Origin: Armatimonadota bacterium
GTDB taxonomy: Bacteria > Armatimonadota > Zipacnadia > Zipacnadales > JABUFB01
DNA: 64,000 nucleotides
Assembly: GCA_013314775.1 (NCBI GenBank)
Contig: JABUFB010000005.1
Location: 124,001-188,000, forward strand
Reading direction: 5' to 3'
The notes below the pieces were generated by a model that saw only the letters and a list, made by a program, of their open reading frames with translations, had not been told where the DNA came from and made no database searches. Positions 53,437 to 63,222 of this stretch are shown here, one piece after another. The number at the start of each line of letters is the position of its first letter. Position 1 is the stretch's first letter. The position numbers and the translations under genes were made by a program.

Positions 53437-54936
53437 CTACCTCAAGCCCGAGGTTACCGTCTGCGCGGTCTCATACCGTGCGCGGCCCACTGCAGTGATG
53501 TGGCGATCATGCGCGCGATCCTCCCGTCGACGCCGAGGTCGGTATGGGGGAAAGGCAAAGGGCTCAGGATGAGCGCGCACAAGGCGGGCGAACCCCAGTT
53601 GGGCATGGCTGGATCCCCGGGTCGGTGAGCAGGGAAGAGGAGTGCCCCCCGGTGCGGCCTGAGTACCCGGCCCCAGGCAGACCAGGCGCCCCTCCGAATT
53701 CTTCGCATACAGGCATCCGTTGGCGATGGTGACATGGGGCCAGCAATAGCCCTTGAGCAGGCCGTTCTGCGAGGCAAGCTCCCGGTAAGACTCCCACGCG
53801 CGCGAGACGTCCACCAACACCAACCGCCCGCGGCCCAGCACGACGAGTCGGCCGTCGGAGGTGACCACGCACGAACTGTCGTCGCCGAACCTCCCGCCGG
53901 ACCAGATCGGCTCGCCTGTCTCCCAGTCCAGGCACCAGAGCTTCTGCCAGGCGTGGTACACGCGGCCTTCGCGGAACACCGGGCTGCAGACTTTGCTGTA
54001 TTGGGGCACTGACCAGACTTCGCGGATGCCGCCCGCACTCACGTGCAGCCGGGCGATGCGGCTTATGTTGTATCCGGACGTCACCACCACCGAATCCCCC
54101 ACCACCAGCGGGGTAGCGATGCCGTTGGCGAAGTGCGTCTGCCAAGGGTATGTGGCCAGCGTCTTGCCCTCATTGCCGGGGTCAAGGCGCGTCACGAGCA
54201 CGTTGTGAAGGGTCAGCACCACCACGCAGGGGATGCCTTCGACGATGATGGGCACCGGGCTGCCGCTGTGGCCCGCTGGGTCTTTGCATTCCGAGTACCA
54301 GAGAGGTTGGCCGGTGTGCTTTTCGAAGCTGACCAGGTTGCCCTGACCGCAGCCCACTTCGACCAGCAACTCTTCGCCCAAAACTAACGGGGATGACGTG
54401 TAGCCATAGTCCCGCTGGCCGCCTCCGACGTCGGGCCGCATGGGAACCTCATATTCTTCGTACAGATTCACGCGCCAGATAAGCCTGCCATCCTCAGCGG
54501 CCCGGCACTGGAGGTCGCCGTCGATGCTGAGGGTGAACAGCAGGCCCGAGTTGATATCAAGGGTGGGCGTGGACGACGGCCCCTTGTAGAAGACCTCGTC
54601 GCCCCGGTGATAGCGGCCGTACTCTGCAGACGGGCTGCTCTGCTGCCAGACGACCTCGCCCGTAGCGGCGTCCAGGCAGTGAATGGTGTCCCTCCCGTCG
54701 CGCCACCCTGTTGCGAAGAGCTTCCCTCCCGCGATGATGGGTGAACTTGCACCGACGCCGACGGAAGCCTCCCAGCGTTGCTCTATCGGCCACCGGGTGC
54801 CGTCCCATCCCGATGGCTCGTCGACGCTGCCATCCCTGTCGAGCCCGCGCCAGTGGGGCCAGTCTGAGCCGAAGCCCACACTCGCAGCAAGGATGTAGAC
54901 GGTGATCATGAATGACAGCGATCCTGCCTTCGACAT
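53437..54936 (-). CDS. Exported PQQ-type beta-propeller protein
   Basis: This 499-residue protein has a signal peptide (about 1-20). DWPHWRGLDRDG, the usual opening of PQQ-like propellers in planctomycete-type bacteria, follows. Repeated tryptophan-docking blades such as HCLDAATGEVVWQQ, FTLSIDGDLQCRAAEDGRLIW and WCLDWETGEPIW follow. Propeller homology ends near LVCLGPG. The remaining 60 residues are proline- and arginine-rich and do not look like the family, so a frameshift or changed stop is possible. AGGAGG lies 5 bases ahead of the ATG. The stop faces the stop of the beta-helix gene. Confidence 0.75.
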   Translation of the reverse strand: MSKAGSLSFMITVYILAASVGFGSDWPHWRGLDRDGSVDEPSGWDGTRWPIEQRWEASVGVGASSPIIAGGKLFATGWRDGRDTIHCLDAATGEVVWQQSSPSAEYGRYHRGDEVFYKGPSSTPTLDINSGLLFTLSIDGDLQCRAAEDGRLIWRVNLYEEYEVPMRPDVGGGQRDYGYTSSPLVLGEELLVEVGCGQGNLVSFEKHTGQPLWYSECKDPAGHSGSPVPIIVEGIPCVVVLTLHNVLVTRLDPGNEGKTLATYPWQTHFANGIATPLVVGDSVVVTSGYNISRIARLHVSAGGIREVWSVPQYSKVCSPVFREGRVYHAWQKLWCLDWETGEPIWSGGRFGDDSSCVVTSDGRLVVLGRGRLVLVDVSRAWESYRELASQNGLLKGYCWPHVTIANGCLYAKNSEGRLVCLGPGTQAAPGGTPLPCSPTRGSSHAQLGFARLVRAHPEPFAFPPYRPRRRREDRAHDRHITAVGRARYETAQTVTSGLR

Positions 54937-55030
54937 GCGCGCCTCCTGTGGATCGGGGCCTGTACAGATTGCAGGACTCCGGGCCGCGACGGTGAATTGC
55001 CCGGCATCACGGCCTAACGGGAGACCACAG

Positions 55031-57004
55031 ATGGCAACCTTCGACCTTTCACAACTGGACTGGCATTGGCTGGGCTGGCGTCCGTGGACCTGGAAACTCT
55101 TCACATCTATGGAGACGGGACGCCGCCTGCACAATGATATCGGCCCTGTTCCCGCTGTGGTGCCCGGAACCCTTCAGGAAGCACTGTTCCGGGCCGACCT
55201 GCTCCCCGACTGGCATGTGGGCATGAACTCGCTGGCGTGTGAGTGGGTGGAGCACCGTCACTGGGAGCTCACGACGGTCTTACCCGGGGCTGTTGCAGCT
55301 GACGCCGAGAGAATCGTGCTTCATGCGGGGGGCCTTGATTACTCAGGCTGGGTATTCATAGATGGCGAGCAGGTGGCGGAGTTCGCCGGGGTCCTGAAGC
55401 CCACGGAGATCGATCTGACAGAGCAATTGGCCGACGGGGAAGATCACCGCCTGCGCATCATCTTCGACACTCCGCCGCCGGAACAGGGGCAGATCGGGTT
55501 CACCTCGAAGTCCCGGTACTTCAAGCCACGGTACAACTACAGTTGGGACTGGTGCCCCCGGTTTGTGCCCATCGGGACTGTGGGCTGCCTGGAGTTGCGC
55601 ACGGATCTGGACGCGAGCTTCCGACTGGTGCGCGCCTGGACGGACCTTGCGGGTGACCTGAGCGCAGGAACCGTGAATGTCACCCTCGCTCTGGACGATG
55701 CGGCTCCGGCAGGCTGGTCCGTGCAGTTCACCGTCCTGGACGGCGATGCACCTGTGGGCACCCTGGTGGTCCCACTGGAGCAAGGCGAGCGACAGGTACG
55801 CATGGAGGATCTCGTGGTCGAGCCCTGGTGGCCCAATCTCCACGGCCCGCAGAAGACCTACGCGCTACTATCGCAGGTCCGCGATGACTCCGGCGCTGTG
55901 CGCTGGGAAGACCGTCGCAACATCGGGTTCCGGCGCATACGCTGGATTGCCAATGAGAATGCGCCTGAGGACGCCATGCCGTGGATCTGCGAGGTCAACG
56001 GACGCCCCAACTTCCTGCAGGGCGTCAACTGGTCGCCCATCCGCATGGCCTGGGCGGACACCACCCCTGAAGAGTACAAGCGGCGGGTGGACCTGTACAA
56101 GGAGATGGGCTGCACCATCCTCCGGGTCTGGGGCGGCGCGTACCTGGAGACGGAGACTTTCTATGACCTGTGCGACGCCGCCGGGATTCTGGTCTGGCAG
56201 GAGTTCCCGCTGTCTTCTTCCGGGATTGACAATTGGCCGCCGGAAGATGAGCAGGTTATCCGGGACATCACGGGCATCGCCGAGTCATACATCAACCGCC
56301 GGGCCCATCACCCGTCGCTGTTCATGTGGTGCGGGGGCAACGAGCTTCAGGGCACCCCGGACGGGGGGAAGACCGGGTGTGGCCTGCCTGCGCCACCGGA
56401 CCACCCGTGTCTCGCCGCGCTGGGCGAGGTGGTGGCGCGCCTTGACCCCACCCGCCGGTTCCTGCACACCTCCGCCAGCGGTCCCACTTTCTACGCAAAC
56501 CCGGAGAACTTCGGCAAGGGCATCCACCACGAGGTGCATGGTCCCTGGGGATTCGACGGGAACATGGACGGCTTCAAGGACTACTGGAACCGCGACGATG
56601 CCCTCTTCCGGGCCGAGGTCGGGGTCCCGGGAGCAAGCGATGAGGCGCTGATCCGTCGGTACTATCCTGAAGGCGCGTGGTGGCCGCCGACCAATGACAC
56701 CTGGGCGCACTCCTCGCTGTGGTGGCTCATGTGGGAGACTTACGGACATCTTGGTCAACTGCGGCCCCATCAGGCTCTGGCCGAGTATGTCCGGCAGACC
56801 CAGGAGATGCAGGGCGAAGCCTATGCCTGGGCTGCGGCGCGCTGTAAGGAGCGATTCCCCCGCTGCGGCGGGTTCATCATCTGGCACGGGCATGACTGCT
56901 TCCCTTGCGCCGTGAACAACTCGATCATCGACTTCGAGGGCAACCCGAAGCCCGCTTACTATCGAATCAAGGAGGTCTTCCGGGCGGAAACCGGCGGAGA
57001 CTGA
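55031..57004 (+). CDS. GH2 family beta-mannosidase-like enzyme
   Basis: This 657-residue protein, without a signal peptide, has a GH2 layout. An N-terminal jelly-roll is followed by an Ig-like sandwich. The TIM barrel opens with FLQGVNWSPI and has RVWGGAYLETETFYDLCDAAGI. The acid/base is Glu438 in GGNELQG and the likely nucleophile is Glu529 in RAEVGVPG. This fits beta-mannosidases, which release terminal beta-mannose. At 657 residues it is shorter than most, which have extra C-terminal domains. GGGAG lies 7 bases before the ATG. It is divergent from the propeller gene and may hydrolyse mannosides in the cytoplasm. Confidence 0.83.
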   Translation: MATFDLSQLDWHWLGWRPWTWKLFTSMETGRRLHNDIGPVPAVVPGTLQEALFRADLLPDWHVGMNSLACEWVEHRHWELTTVLPGAVAADAERIVLHAGGLDYSGWVFIDGEQVAEFAGVLKPTEIDLTEQLADGEDHRLRIIFDTPPPEQGQIGFTSKSRYFKPRYNYSWDWCPRFVPIGTVGCLELRTDLDASFRLVRAWTDLAGDLSAGTVNVTLALDDAAPAGWSVQFTVLDGDAPVGTLVVPLEQGERQVRMEDLVVEPWWPNLHGPQKTYALLSQVRDDSGAVRWEDRRNIGFRRIRWIANENAPEDAMPWICEVNGRPNFLQGVNWSPIRMAWADTTPEEYKRRVDLYKEMGCTILRVWGGAYLETETFYDLCDAAGILVWQEFPLSSSGIDNWPPEDEQVIRDITGIAESYINRRAHHPSLFMWCGGNELQGTPDGGKTGCGLPAPPDHPCLAALGEVVARLDPTRRFLHTSASGPTFYANPENFGKGIHHEVHGPWGFDGNMDGFKDYWNRDDALFRAEVGVPGASDEALIRRYYPEGAWWPPTNDTWAHSSLWWLMWETYGHLGQLRPHQALAEYVRQTQEMQGEAYAWAAARCKERFPRCGGFIIWHGHDCFPCAVNNSIIDFEGNPKPAYYRIKEVFRAETGGD

Positions 57005-57290
57005 CGTGTAACCTGCATGTGGTGAGGGCGCTGTCCTCCTCGGCAGTGCTCTCACCCCAACCCACCTGGCGGGGCCTGACGTGGCGCCCCGACCTCCCCC
57101 CCGATTGCCTGGTCTGCGCTTCACCCCCCTGCTGCCCCCTTCCCGCCGGATCTTCTGATTCCCCATATAAACTTGAGGTTGGACAGTTCCCTTCTGTGTA
57201 TAATCTAATTATATAGTGATGCGTTTGTGCATTCGCGGGCTCGCCGGGGTGCAGGCGCAACCGCAGGTACACAGCACAGGAGTGGGTCAT
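57005..57290. other. 286-base gap with AT-rich promoter-like stretch
   Basis: The first 150 bases after the GH2 stop are pyrimidine-rich on the plus strand and hold no gene. The AT-rich stretch near 57163-57220 is probably the promoter region of the DUF255 gene. Confidence 0.4.
57199..57204 (+). promoter_or_regulatory. Possible -10 box for the DUF255 gene
   Basis: A perfect TATAAT lies in an AT-rich island 86 bases before the DUF255 start. No well-spaced -35 is visible; TTGAGG is 20 bases upstream of it and TTGGAC only 14. Confidence 0.4.
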
Positions 57291-59408
57291 ATGACGGACT
57301 CGGGACATGCCGGTCACCAGCCGTCCCAGCCGAATCACCTTGCAGGTGAGAAGAGCCCATACCTGCTCCAGCACGTCCTCAATCCCGTCGACTGGTATCC
57401 ATGGGGCGATGAGGCCTTTGAGAAAGCGCGCCGTGAAAACAAACCCATCTTCCTGTCAATTGGCTACTCCACGTGCCACTGGTGTCACGTCATGGAGCGC
57501 GAGTCCTTCGAGGACCCGCGTGTGGCTGAGTTGATGAACGAGGCTTTCGTGTCCATCAAGGTAGACCGCGAGGAACGTCCGGACATCGACAATGTGTTCA
57601 TGGCGGTCTGCCAGATGATGACCGGTGGCGGGGGCTGGCCACTGACTATCATCATGTCTCCCGACATGCGGCCGTTCTACGCGGGTACGTACATCCCCCG
57701 GGCGACGCTTTTCGGGCGAATCGGGATGTTGGAGCTGATTCCACGCATCAAGCAGCTATGGCACCGGGACCGAGAGAAGCTGCTGGCGATAGGGGATGAG
57801 ATCGCCGGGGCGCTCAGAGCGGAGCGGTCCAGTGCCGGTGATGAGGTCGGCGAAGGCGCGCTTGACGAGGCATACCGCGAGTTTGCGGAGCGCTACGACC
57901 CGGTTCATGGCGGGTTCGGCAGAGCCCCCAAGTTTCCGTCACCCCACACCCTTTCCTTCCTGCTGCGTTATGCGGAGCGGACGGGCGAGGTGCATGCCCG
58001 GGAGATGGTGGAGGGAACCCTCCTGGCCATGCGAAAGGGCGGAATCTTCGATCAAGTCGGCCTGGGCTTCCACCGCTATTCAACGGACCGCGAGTGGCTG
58101 GTTCCGCATTTTGAGAAGATGCTGTACGACCAGGCCATGCTCCTCATCGCCTGTGCCGAGACCTATCAGGTCACGGGAGACCCGCGCTTTGCACAAATGG
58201 CGCGGGAGATCGTGGAGTACGTCCGGCGCGACATGACCAGCCCGGATGGGGCCTTCTACTCGGCAGAAGACGCGGATAGCGAGGGCGAAGAGGGGCGCTT
58301 CTACCTCTGGACGGATGCGGAATTGCGCGAGGTGCTGTCCACGGAGCAGTACCAGCTTGCTCGGCGCGCATACGGGGTGACCCGCGCCGGGAACTATACG
58401 GATGAAGCCTCGGGCAGGCAGACGGGACGCAACATACTGCACCTCACGGACGAGCCGGAGGAGCTTGCGCGAGACCTGGGCATGGCCCCGGAAGACCTGG
58501 CGCGGGAGCTGGAGGCAGTCCGGCAGCGTCTCCTGGAAGCCCGGGGCAGGCGCGTCAGGCCGTTGTGCGACGACAAGGTCCTCACCGACTGGAACGGGCT
58601 GATGATCGCCGCGCTGTCGATTGCCGGCCGGGCGCTGGACGAACCATCCTGGATCGTCGCCGCCGAGCGGGCCTTCAGCTTCGTCGTGCACAACCTGCGC
58701 GTCCCCGGAGGACGATTGCTGCACCGTTTCCGCGAAGGCGAAGCCGCCGTGGATGCAAACCTGGACGACTTTGCCTTCCTGAGCTGGGGGCTCATTGAAC
58801 TGTATCAAGCAAGCTTCAAGACCCGTTATCTGCAGTACGCACTCCAGTTCACGGAGCAGATGCTGGCGAAGTTCAGCGATCCGGATGGCGGGGGGCTCTA
58901 CTTCACGGCGGAGGACACCGAAACTGTGCTCGCCCGGCGCAAGGAGTACTATGACGGCGCCATACCTTCCGGCAACTCGGTGGCCGCGCTCAATCTGCTG
59001 CGACTGTCGCACATCACCGGACGATCGGAATTCGCGCAAGCAGCACAAGGGATCATCAGGTCAACAGGGCAGTCTGCCAACGCCATGCCTTCGGCTCACG
59101 CACAGTTGCTGATCGCCCTGGACCTTGCGCTGAACAAGCACCGGGAGATCGTGGTCGTCGGCGACCCGGACGCGCCGGAGACCCAAGCGATGGTGGCTGC
59201 GACCCGTGGGTTCTTCGCCCCCCACACGGCCGTCCTGCGCATTGATCCCCGGCGCGAGGACGACGAAATCTTGGGCATTGTGCCGGGGATCAGGGCCCTG
59301 AGTCAGGTCGAAGGCAAGCCGACGGCCTACGTCTGCGAGGACTTCGCGTGCCACTCACCGGTGACAGACGCCGATGCGCTCCGGTGTATCCTGCACGGGG
59401 GCCGCTGA
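57291..59408 (+). CDS. DUF255 thioredoxin-like/YyaL family protein
   Basis: This 705-residue protein is of the YyaL/SSP411 family. It has an N-terminal thioredoxin-like DUF255 domain with [19 protein letters not shown] and the CHWC motif at Cys62-Cys65 ([18 protein letters not shown]). The rest resembles an (alpha/alpha)6 barrel of the GlcNAc 2-epimerase type, with [32 protein letters not shown] and [19 protein letters not shown]. The molecular function is unsettled. I start at the ATG with AGGAG 8 bases ahead; the longer frame has no ribosome site. A strong terminator for the convergent gene lies just beyond the stop. Confidence 0.9.
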   Translation: MTDSGHAGHQPSQPNHLAGEKSPYLLQHVLNPVDWYPWGDEAFEKARRENKPIFLSIGYSTCHWCHVMERESFEDPRVAELMNEAFVSIKVDREERPDIDNVFMAVCQMMTGGGGWPLTIIMSPDMRPFYAGTYIPRATLFGRIGMLELIPRIKQLWHRDREKLLAIGDEIAGALRAERSSAGDEVGEGALDEAYREFAERYDPVHGGFGRAPKFPSPHTLSFLLRYAERTGEVHAREMVEGTLLAMRKGGIFDQVGLGFHRYSTDREWLVPHFEKMLYDQAMLLIACAETYQVTGDPRFAQMAREIVEYVRRDMTSPDGAFYSAEDADSEGEEGRFYLWTDAELREVLSTEQYQLARRAYGVTRAGNYTDEASGRQTGRNILHLTDEPEELARDLGMAPEDLARELEAVRQRLLEARGRRVRPLCDDKVLTDWNGLMIAALSIAGRALDEPSWIVAAERAFSFVVHNLRVPGGRLLHRFREGEAAVDANLDDFAFLSWGLIELYQASFKTRYLQYALQFTEQMLAKFSDPDGGGLYFTAEDTETVLARRKEYYDGAIPSGNSVAALNLLRLSHITGRSEFAQAAQGIIRSTGQSANAMPSAHAQLLIALDLALNKHREIVVVGDPDAPETQAMVAATRGFFAPHTAVLRIDPRREDDEILGIVPGIRALSQVEGKPTAYVCEDFACHSPVTDADALRCILHGGR

Positions 59409-59424
59409 TCCGCAAGATGCGGGC

Positions 59425-59478
59425 AAAGAAAAATGCCGGACAGCAGCGCGGGGGGGGCTTCCGCGCCGCCATCCGGCA
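59425..59478 (-). terminator. Rho-independent terminator of the TadG-like gene
   Basis: On the minus strand, TGCCGGA/TCCGGCA (59434-59440 with 59472-59478) and an inner GCGCGG/CCGCGC stem, joined by a 5/5 internal loop, form a long hairpin. TTTTTCTTT follows immediately (plus-strand 59425-59433). It lies 24 bases beyond the stop of the minus-strand gene. Confidence 0.85.
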
Positions 59479-59501
59479 AAACGTTGGATTTGGTTGGTTG
59501 A

Positions 59502-60518
59502 CTACATCATCAGCTGGCCGGGCTTGATACCGAGAACTTTGCCGCCGGGCTTCATGAAGTCGATGAATCGGCCCTGGATGTAGCGGTCGGTACCGTTGGT
59601 GATGACGTCCTCGAGCCAGAATGCGCCAAACTTGTGGATCCTGAATCGCGCTCCGCTCCCTGTCCCGTCCAGATACTCCACGAAGGGCACGATCAGGATC
59701 CGCGGGTTGTCCACGTGGAAATCGCCGATGCCGAAAGTATCCGAGGCGTAGATGCCCTGGGTGCCGCGCTTCAAGCGTGAATCCCAGTCGTTCTTGAGCG
59801 GGCCCCGCCATTGGTCTACAGCGAGACCGGTCTTCGCCCAGACGATGTCCCCCTCTTCAGCCCGCTGGAGTTCTTCCTGTTCCAGTGAAATCGTGCCCTT
59901 GAGCGCCGCCTGGAAGTCCACGCCACCCTGGGGCTGCAGGAACCCGAAGCTGCCGGGAATGCCGCAGTGTGGTGCATCCGCCATGAGAAGCTGCACTTGC
60001 TGCCCGTACGTCACGGGCGTGGTGTACCAGATCCAGATGGGCGCGATGCACATTCCGCCAAGATAGGCGGTCGCGATGGCTTCCCTGCGCACCGTGATGC
60101 CGTTCACGCCGATAACGCGGAGGAAGTTGTACGGCACCCACTTGCTTGACGTGACCTTGAGCGCTCCGTTGCGAGGCGCCGTCCGACCGTCGCCAAGTGC
60201 GCCGCCTTCCGGCACGAAGGTCACGCTGGTCCAGTACCTGGCCCCGGTGCTGTCGGTTTGCCGGGGCACATTGGCCCATGCAGTGACCCAGGCCACATAC
60301 TGGGCGTAGTCTGGTGTCCTGATCTCCTGGGCCCCGGCAAGAGCCCCGGCGTCAGCAATCTTCTGGCACTCCTGAGCCCCCAGGGCCGCGAGACCGATGT
60401 CAAGGGTGAATCCGGCGAAGGCCACTATGACAGCCATGCCGAGAATCATCGTCGCGACGACGGCACCTCGTCGCGCGTGCATTTTGCGGTTTATGTCTGC
60501 CAGGTTGACGCGGGCCAC
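59502..60518 (-). CDS. TadE/TadG-like Flp pilus-assembly protein
   Basis: This 338-residue protein opens with RRGAVVATMILGMAVIVAFA, the basic-then-hydrophobic segment of the Tad_N/TadG family, followed by the typical TLDIGLAALGAQECQKIADAGALAGAQ. The rest is an extracytoplasmic domain of unknown structure. Tad pseudopilins help form Flp-type pili for surface attachment. No other tad genes are in the window. The start is GTG at the first codon, though an ATG at codon 13 is possible. It lies 200 bases downstream of the response-regulator gene. Confidence 0.72.
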   Translation of the reverse strand: MARVNLADINRKMHARRGAVVATMILGMAVIVAFAGFTLDIGLAALGAQECQKIADAGALAGAQEIRTPDYAQYVAWVTAWANVPRQTDSTGARYWTSVTFVPEGGALGDGRTAPRNGALKVTSSKWVPYNFLRVIGVNGITVRREAIATAYLGGMCIAPIWIWYTTPVTYGQQVQLLMADAPHCGIPGSFGFLQPQGGVDFQAALKGTISLEQEELQRAEEGDIVWAKTGLAVDQWRGPLKNDWDSRLKRGTQGIYASDTFGIGDFHVDNPRILIVPFVEYLDGTGSGARFRIHKFGAFWLEDVITNGTDRYIQGRFIDFMKPGGKVLGIKPGQLMM

Positions 60519-60719
60519 TGCTTACCGCCCCCGATCAGATCCGTCCCCCAGCCCCGACGGGCACTTCAGGCGCTAAAGTGGGCCGTGGGGCTGGGCCCAA
60601 GGCCTGTCTCGCGCCAGCGATCTGAGCCTGCTATGATGCTACCTTGAGCAGGGGAAGTTGACACTCAGGGGAATCCTGAGGGGGGGGTTCGAAATACCTT
60701 ACCAGTTCTGTCGCGGTCT

Positions 60720-61391
60720 TTAGTGCTCGAGGGACGTCAAGCCCTCGCGGATCGCGTACTTTGTAAGGCCGGCAACCGTGTCGATACCGAGCTTTTCCAT
60801 GATCTGGCGGCGGTAGGTTTCGATGGTCTTGATGCTCACGCTCAGGCGCCCGGCAATCTGTTTCGTTGCGCAGCCCTCGGCGATGAGTTGGAGAACCTCG
60901 CGCTCACGGGGGGTGAGCAGGTCGCGCGAGGATTCCTCGCCGGCATCGGCGGCGCGCACGTACTCGTCGATGACTAGGGAAGCGATGGAGGGGCTGAGGT
61001 ACTTCTCACCGGCAGCCACAGTCTGGACCGCCTGGACCAGTTCCTGAAAGGCGCAGTCCTTGAGGAGATAGCCCGACGCGCCAGCGCGGAGCATCGCGCT
61101 CACAAAACGCTGGTCGGCGTGCATGGACAGGGCGACCACACCCACCCGCGCGTTGTCGGCGAGTATCTGTTCCGTGGCCTCGATGCCGTTGAGATCGGGC
61201 ATCGCGACATCCATGATGATCACATCGGGGTGCAGTTCAGCGGCCAGCGCCACTGCCTGACGCCCGTTTTCGGCATGGCCCACCACCTGGATGTCCTTCG
61301 CCTTCTCAAGCAGTGAGGACAGGCCTTCGCGGAAAATCTTATGGTCGTCAGCAAGCATGACCCGGATCATCGTTTGGCTCACCTGATCCAT
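60720..61391 (-). CDS. NarL/FixJ-type response regulator
   Basis: This 223-residue protein has an N-terminal receiver with phospho-acceptor Asp61 in VIIMDVAMPD and a conserved Lys in YLLKD. The C-terminal LuxR-type DNA-binding domain has LLTPREREVLQLIAEG and the recognition helix SIKTIETYRRQI. Phosphorylation would activate promoter binding. The gene overlaps the end of the histidine-kinase gene by 44 bases, so the two form a coupled two-component pair. A start 21 bases downstream is also possible. Its targets are unknown; the downstream TadG-like gene is a candidate. Confidence 0.93.
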   Translation of the reverse strand: MDQVSQTMIRVMLADDHKIFREGLSSLLEKAKDIQVVGHAENGRQAVALAAELHPDVIIMDVAMPDLNGIEATEQILADNARVGVVALSMHADQRFVSAMLRAGASGYLLKDCAFQELVQAVQTVAAGEKYLSPSIASLVIDEYVRAADAGEESSRDLLTPREREVLQLIAEGCATKQIAGRLSVSIKTIETYRRQIMEKLGIDTVAGLTKYAIREGLTSLEH

Positions 61392-63198
61392 TCTGCTCCG
61401 CTTTCAGGGGCGCCGTCAAGATAGCCCGCACTCCCTGGCCCGGCGCGCTGGTGATCTCCAGCGAACCACCCGCGCGGCGGATCCGCTCGTTGATGCTCAG
61501 GAGACCGAACCCGGTCGCTTGCTCCACCGGTCTGACTCCTTCCGGCAGGCCTATGCCGTCGTCGGCAACCTCCACCCGTACGTTGGGGCCATCGGTCTTC
61601 AGGTCGATGGTGACGGTATTGGCCTGGGCGTGCTTGACTGCGTTGGTGAGCAGCTCCCGCACCGCTTTGAAGACCACGGCAGCCACGTCATCGTCCAGGG
61701 GTTTCGGTGTGCCGTCATCCCGCAGTCGGCAGGTCAGCCCCTGGCAGAGGGGCGTATCAATCAGCCACGAAATTGCGGCGGAAAGGCCCAGTTCGCGAAG
61801 CACCGGCGGGCTCAGTTCGAAGGTGAGGGAGCGCGCCTCGCGGATGGCCTGCTCGAGAAGGCGGCTGATCTGGTGGAGGTCGTCGGCGAGATCCGCGCCC
61901 GTGTCTCCGGACTCCAGGGCTTCCACGCGCATTTTGGCAGTCGCGACCAATTGCGAGACGCCGTCGTGCAATACGTCTGCCAATTCGCGGCGTTCCCGAT
62001 CTTCGGTGGTGGCAAGGTCCGCGGCCAGGATTCTGAGTTGAGACTGATAGGCGATCAGCCGCTCCTCCGTCTCCTTGCGACGCTCAATATCCTGTTCCAG
62101 CAAGCTGTTGGCCACCTGGAGTTCCCGCGAGCGTGCGGCCAGCGCCTGTTGGGCGTCTGCGAGTTGCGAGAGCATCTGGTCGAACTCCCGGGCGAGAAAC
62201 CCGAGCTCATCGGTGCGCGATGTGCCGCTGCGCAGCATGAGGTCGCCTGTCTCCCGAACACTGCGGACCTGCCGCCCCAGCGCCTGAATTGGGGCGATGA
62301 CGATGTATCGCATGAGAACGACCACCGCGCCCAGGACCAGCAGACCGCGGTACATCGCCGTGAGAATAGCATACCTGCCCACGTAATGCCCGCGTTGCGT
62401 GATGGTCCGGGGGATGCTTGCTCGCACGAGCAGAGCCGGTTTGCCTTCGAGGTCGGCGACAGTGCGGAATGTATGCAAGTGGTCGCCGCTGTTGGCCACT
62501 GTGATGAATTCAGGTTGCGACTGCAGGTTTGCCAGCGCCCAGCGCGACTGGGGGTCCAGGGGATGCCCGTCCAGGACGGATATTCGCAGCTGGGTTCCCG
62601 CTTGCCGGGACCAGCGATCAGCCACGCTGGCCGTCAGGTAGCGTCCCATGATCAGTGTCCCGCGCGACGGGCCGCTTGTGTCGCTGCGGCGGATCGTTCT
62701 TGCCACGAGAAGCATGGGGCCCTGTGCGGTCATCATCACTCCGGACAGGGTTCGCCCCCTGGTCCCCCCGAGCAGGGCGGGATGGTCTCTTGGCAGCTGA
62801 ATGGGCGGGAACTCGGGCAGGACGATTGCGTTGGTCGATCCAGGGGCGAGAGCGCGCCCGTAGACCACCTTCCCGCTGACATCGCAGATGAATATCAGGT
62901 CCAGATGGCTGTCGATGAAGGTGGACTCGACCAGGTTCGTACGAACGTACTTCGGGTCCCCGGTCACTACGTAGTCGTAGGTGCTATCCCAGGCGGCCCA
63001 GTCCTCGCACAGGATTCCGAGCTGCCGTAATTCCTCGTCCATGATGTTGATGCAGCGAGCCATGTCGGCCCGGGCCCAGTCCCGCTCCAGCTCGTGGAAA
63101 TGGGGCATGATGAGCCGCTGTTGGGCCACATAGTCAATCGCGGCCTGCACCAGAACCAGCGCGGTCAGAATTGCCACCATCTTGGCGGTGAGTGACAA
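61348..63198 (-). CDS. CHASE4 sensor histidine kinase of the NarX/DegS type
   Basis: This 616-residue kinase has a first membrane helix at about 5-25 and a CHASE4 extracytoplasmic sensor domain (about 40-200: WAAWDSTYDYVV). A second helix lies at about 275-300, then a HAMP linker and coiled coil. The HisKA_3 domain has phospho-acceptor His411 in LADVLHDGVSQ. The ATPase domain has LTNAVKHAQAN and FGLLSINERIRRAGG. CHASE4 ligands are unknown. The start is TTG, with GGGGG 6 bases ahead; ATG at codon 7 is an alternative. It lies 24 bases downstream of the partial gene and overlaps the regulator. Confidence 0.9.
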   Translation of the reverse strand: MSLTAKMVAILTALVLVQAAIDYVAQQRLIMPHFHELERDWARADMARCINIMDEELRQLGILCEDWAAWDSTYDYVVTGDPKYVRTNLVESTFIDSHLDLIFICDVSGKVVYGRALAPGSTNAIVLPEFPPIQLPRDHPALLGGTRGRTLSGVMMTAQGPMLLVARTIRRSDTSGPSRGTLIMGRYLTASVADRWSRQAGTQLRISVLDGHPLDPQSRWALANLQSQPEFITVANSGDHLHTFRTVADLEGKPALLVRASIPRTITQRGHYVGRYAILTAMYRGLLVLGAVVVLMRYIVIAPIQALGRQVRSVRETGDLMLRSGTSRTDELGFLAREFDQMLSQLADAQQALAARSRELQVANSLLEQDIERRKETEERLIAYQSQLRILAADLATTEDRERRELADVLHDGVSQLVATAKMRVEALESGDTGADLADDLHQISRLLEQAIREARSLTFELSPPVLRELGLSAAISWLIDTPLCQGLTCRLRDDGTPKPLDDDVAAVVFKAVRELLTNAVKHAQANTVTIDLKTDGPNVRVEVADDGIGLPEGVRPVEQATGFGLLSINERIRRAGGSLEITSAPGQGVRAILTAPLKAEQNGSGEPNDDPGHAC

Positions 63199-63222
63199 GT
63201 GTGCCCCCGCTCCTCCCTGGGA

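Noticed and set aside
60664-60680. CTCAGG-N5-CCTGAG hairpin after the response-regulator gene
   Set aside because: The stem is only 6 bp with no following T tract, so it is too weak to call a terminator.
60684-60700. GGTTCGAAAT resembling a tRNA T-loop
   Set aside because: The flanking bases cannot form a T-stem and no anticodon or acceptor arms are present.
60519-60719. AAGGTAGC-type motif (minus strand) resembling part of a cyclic di-GMP (GEMM) riboswitch
   Set aside because: The conserved CGCAAAGC core and the second stem are missing.
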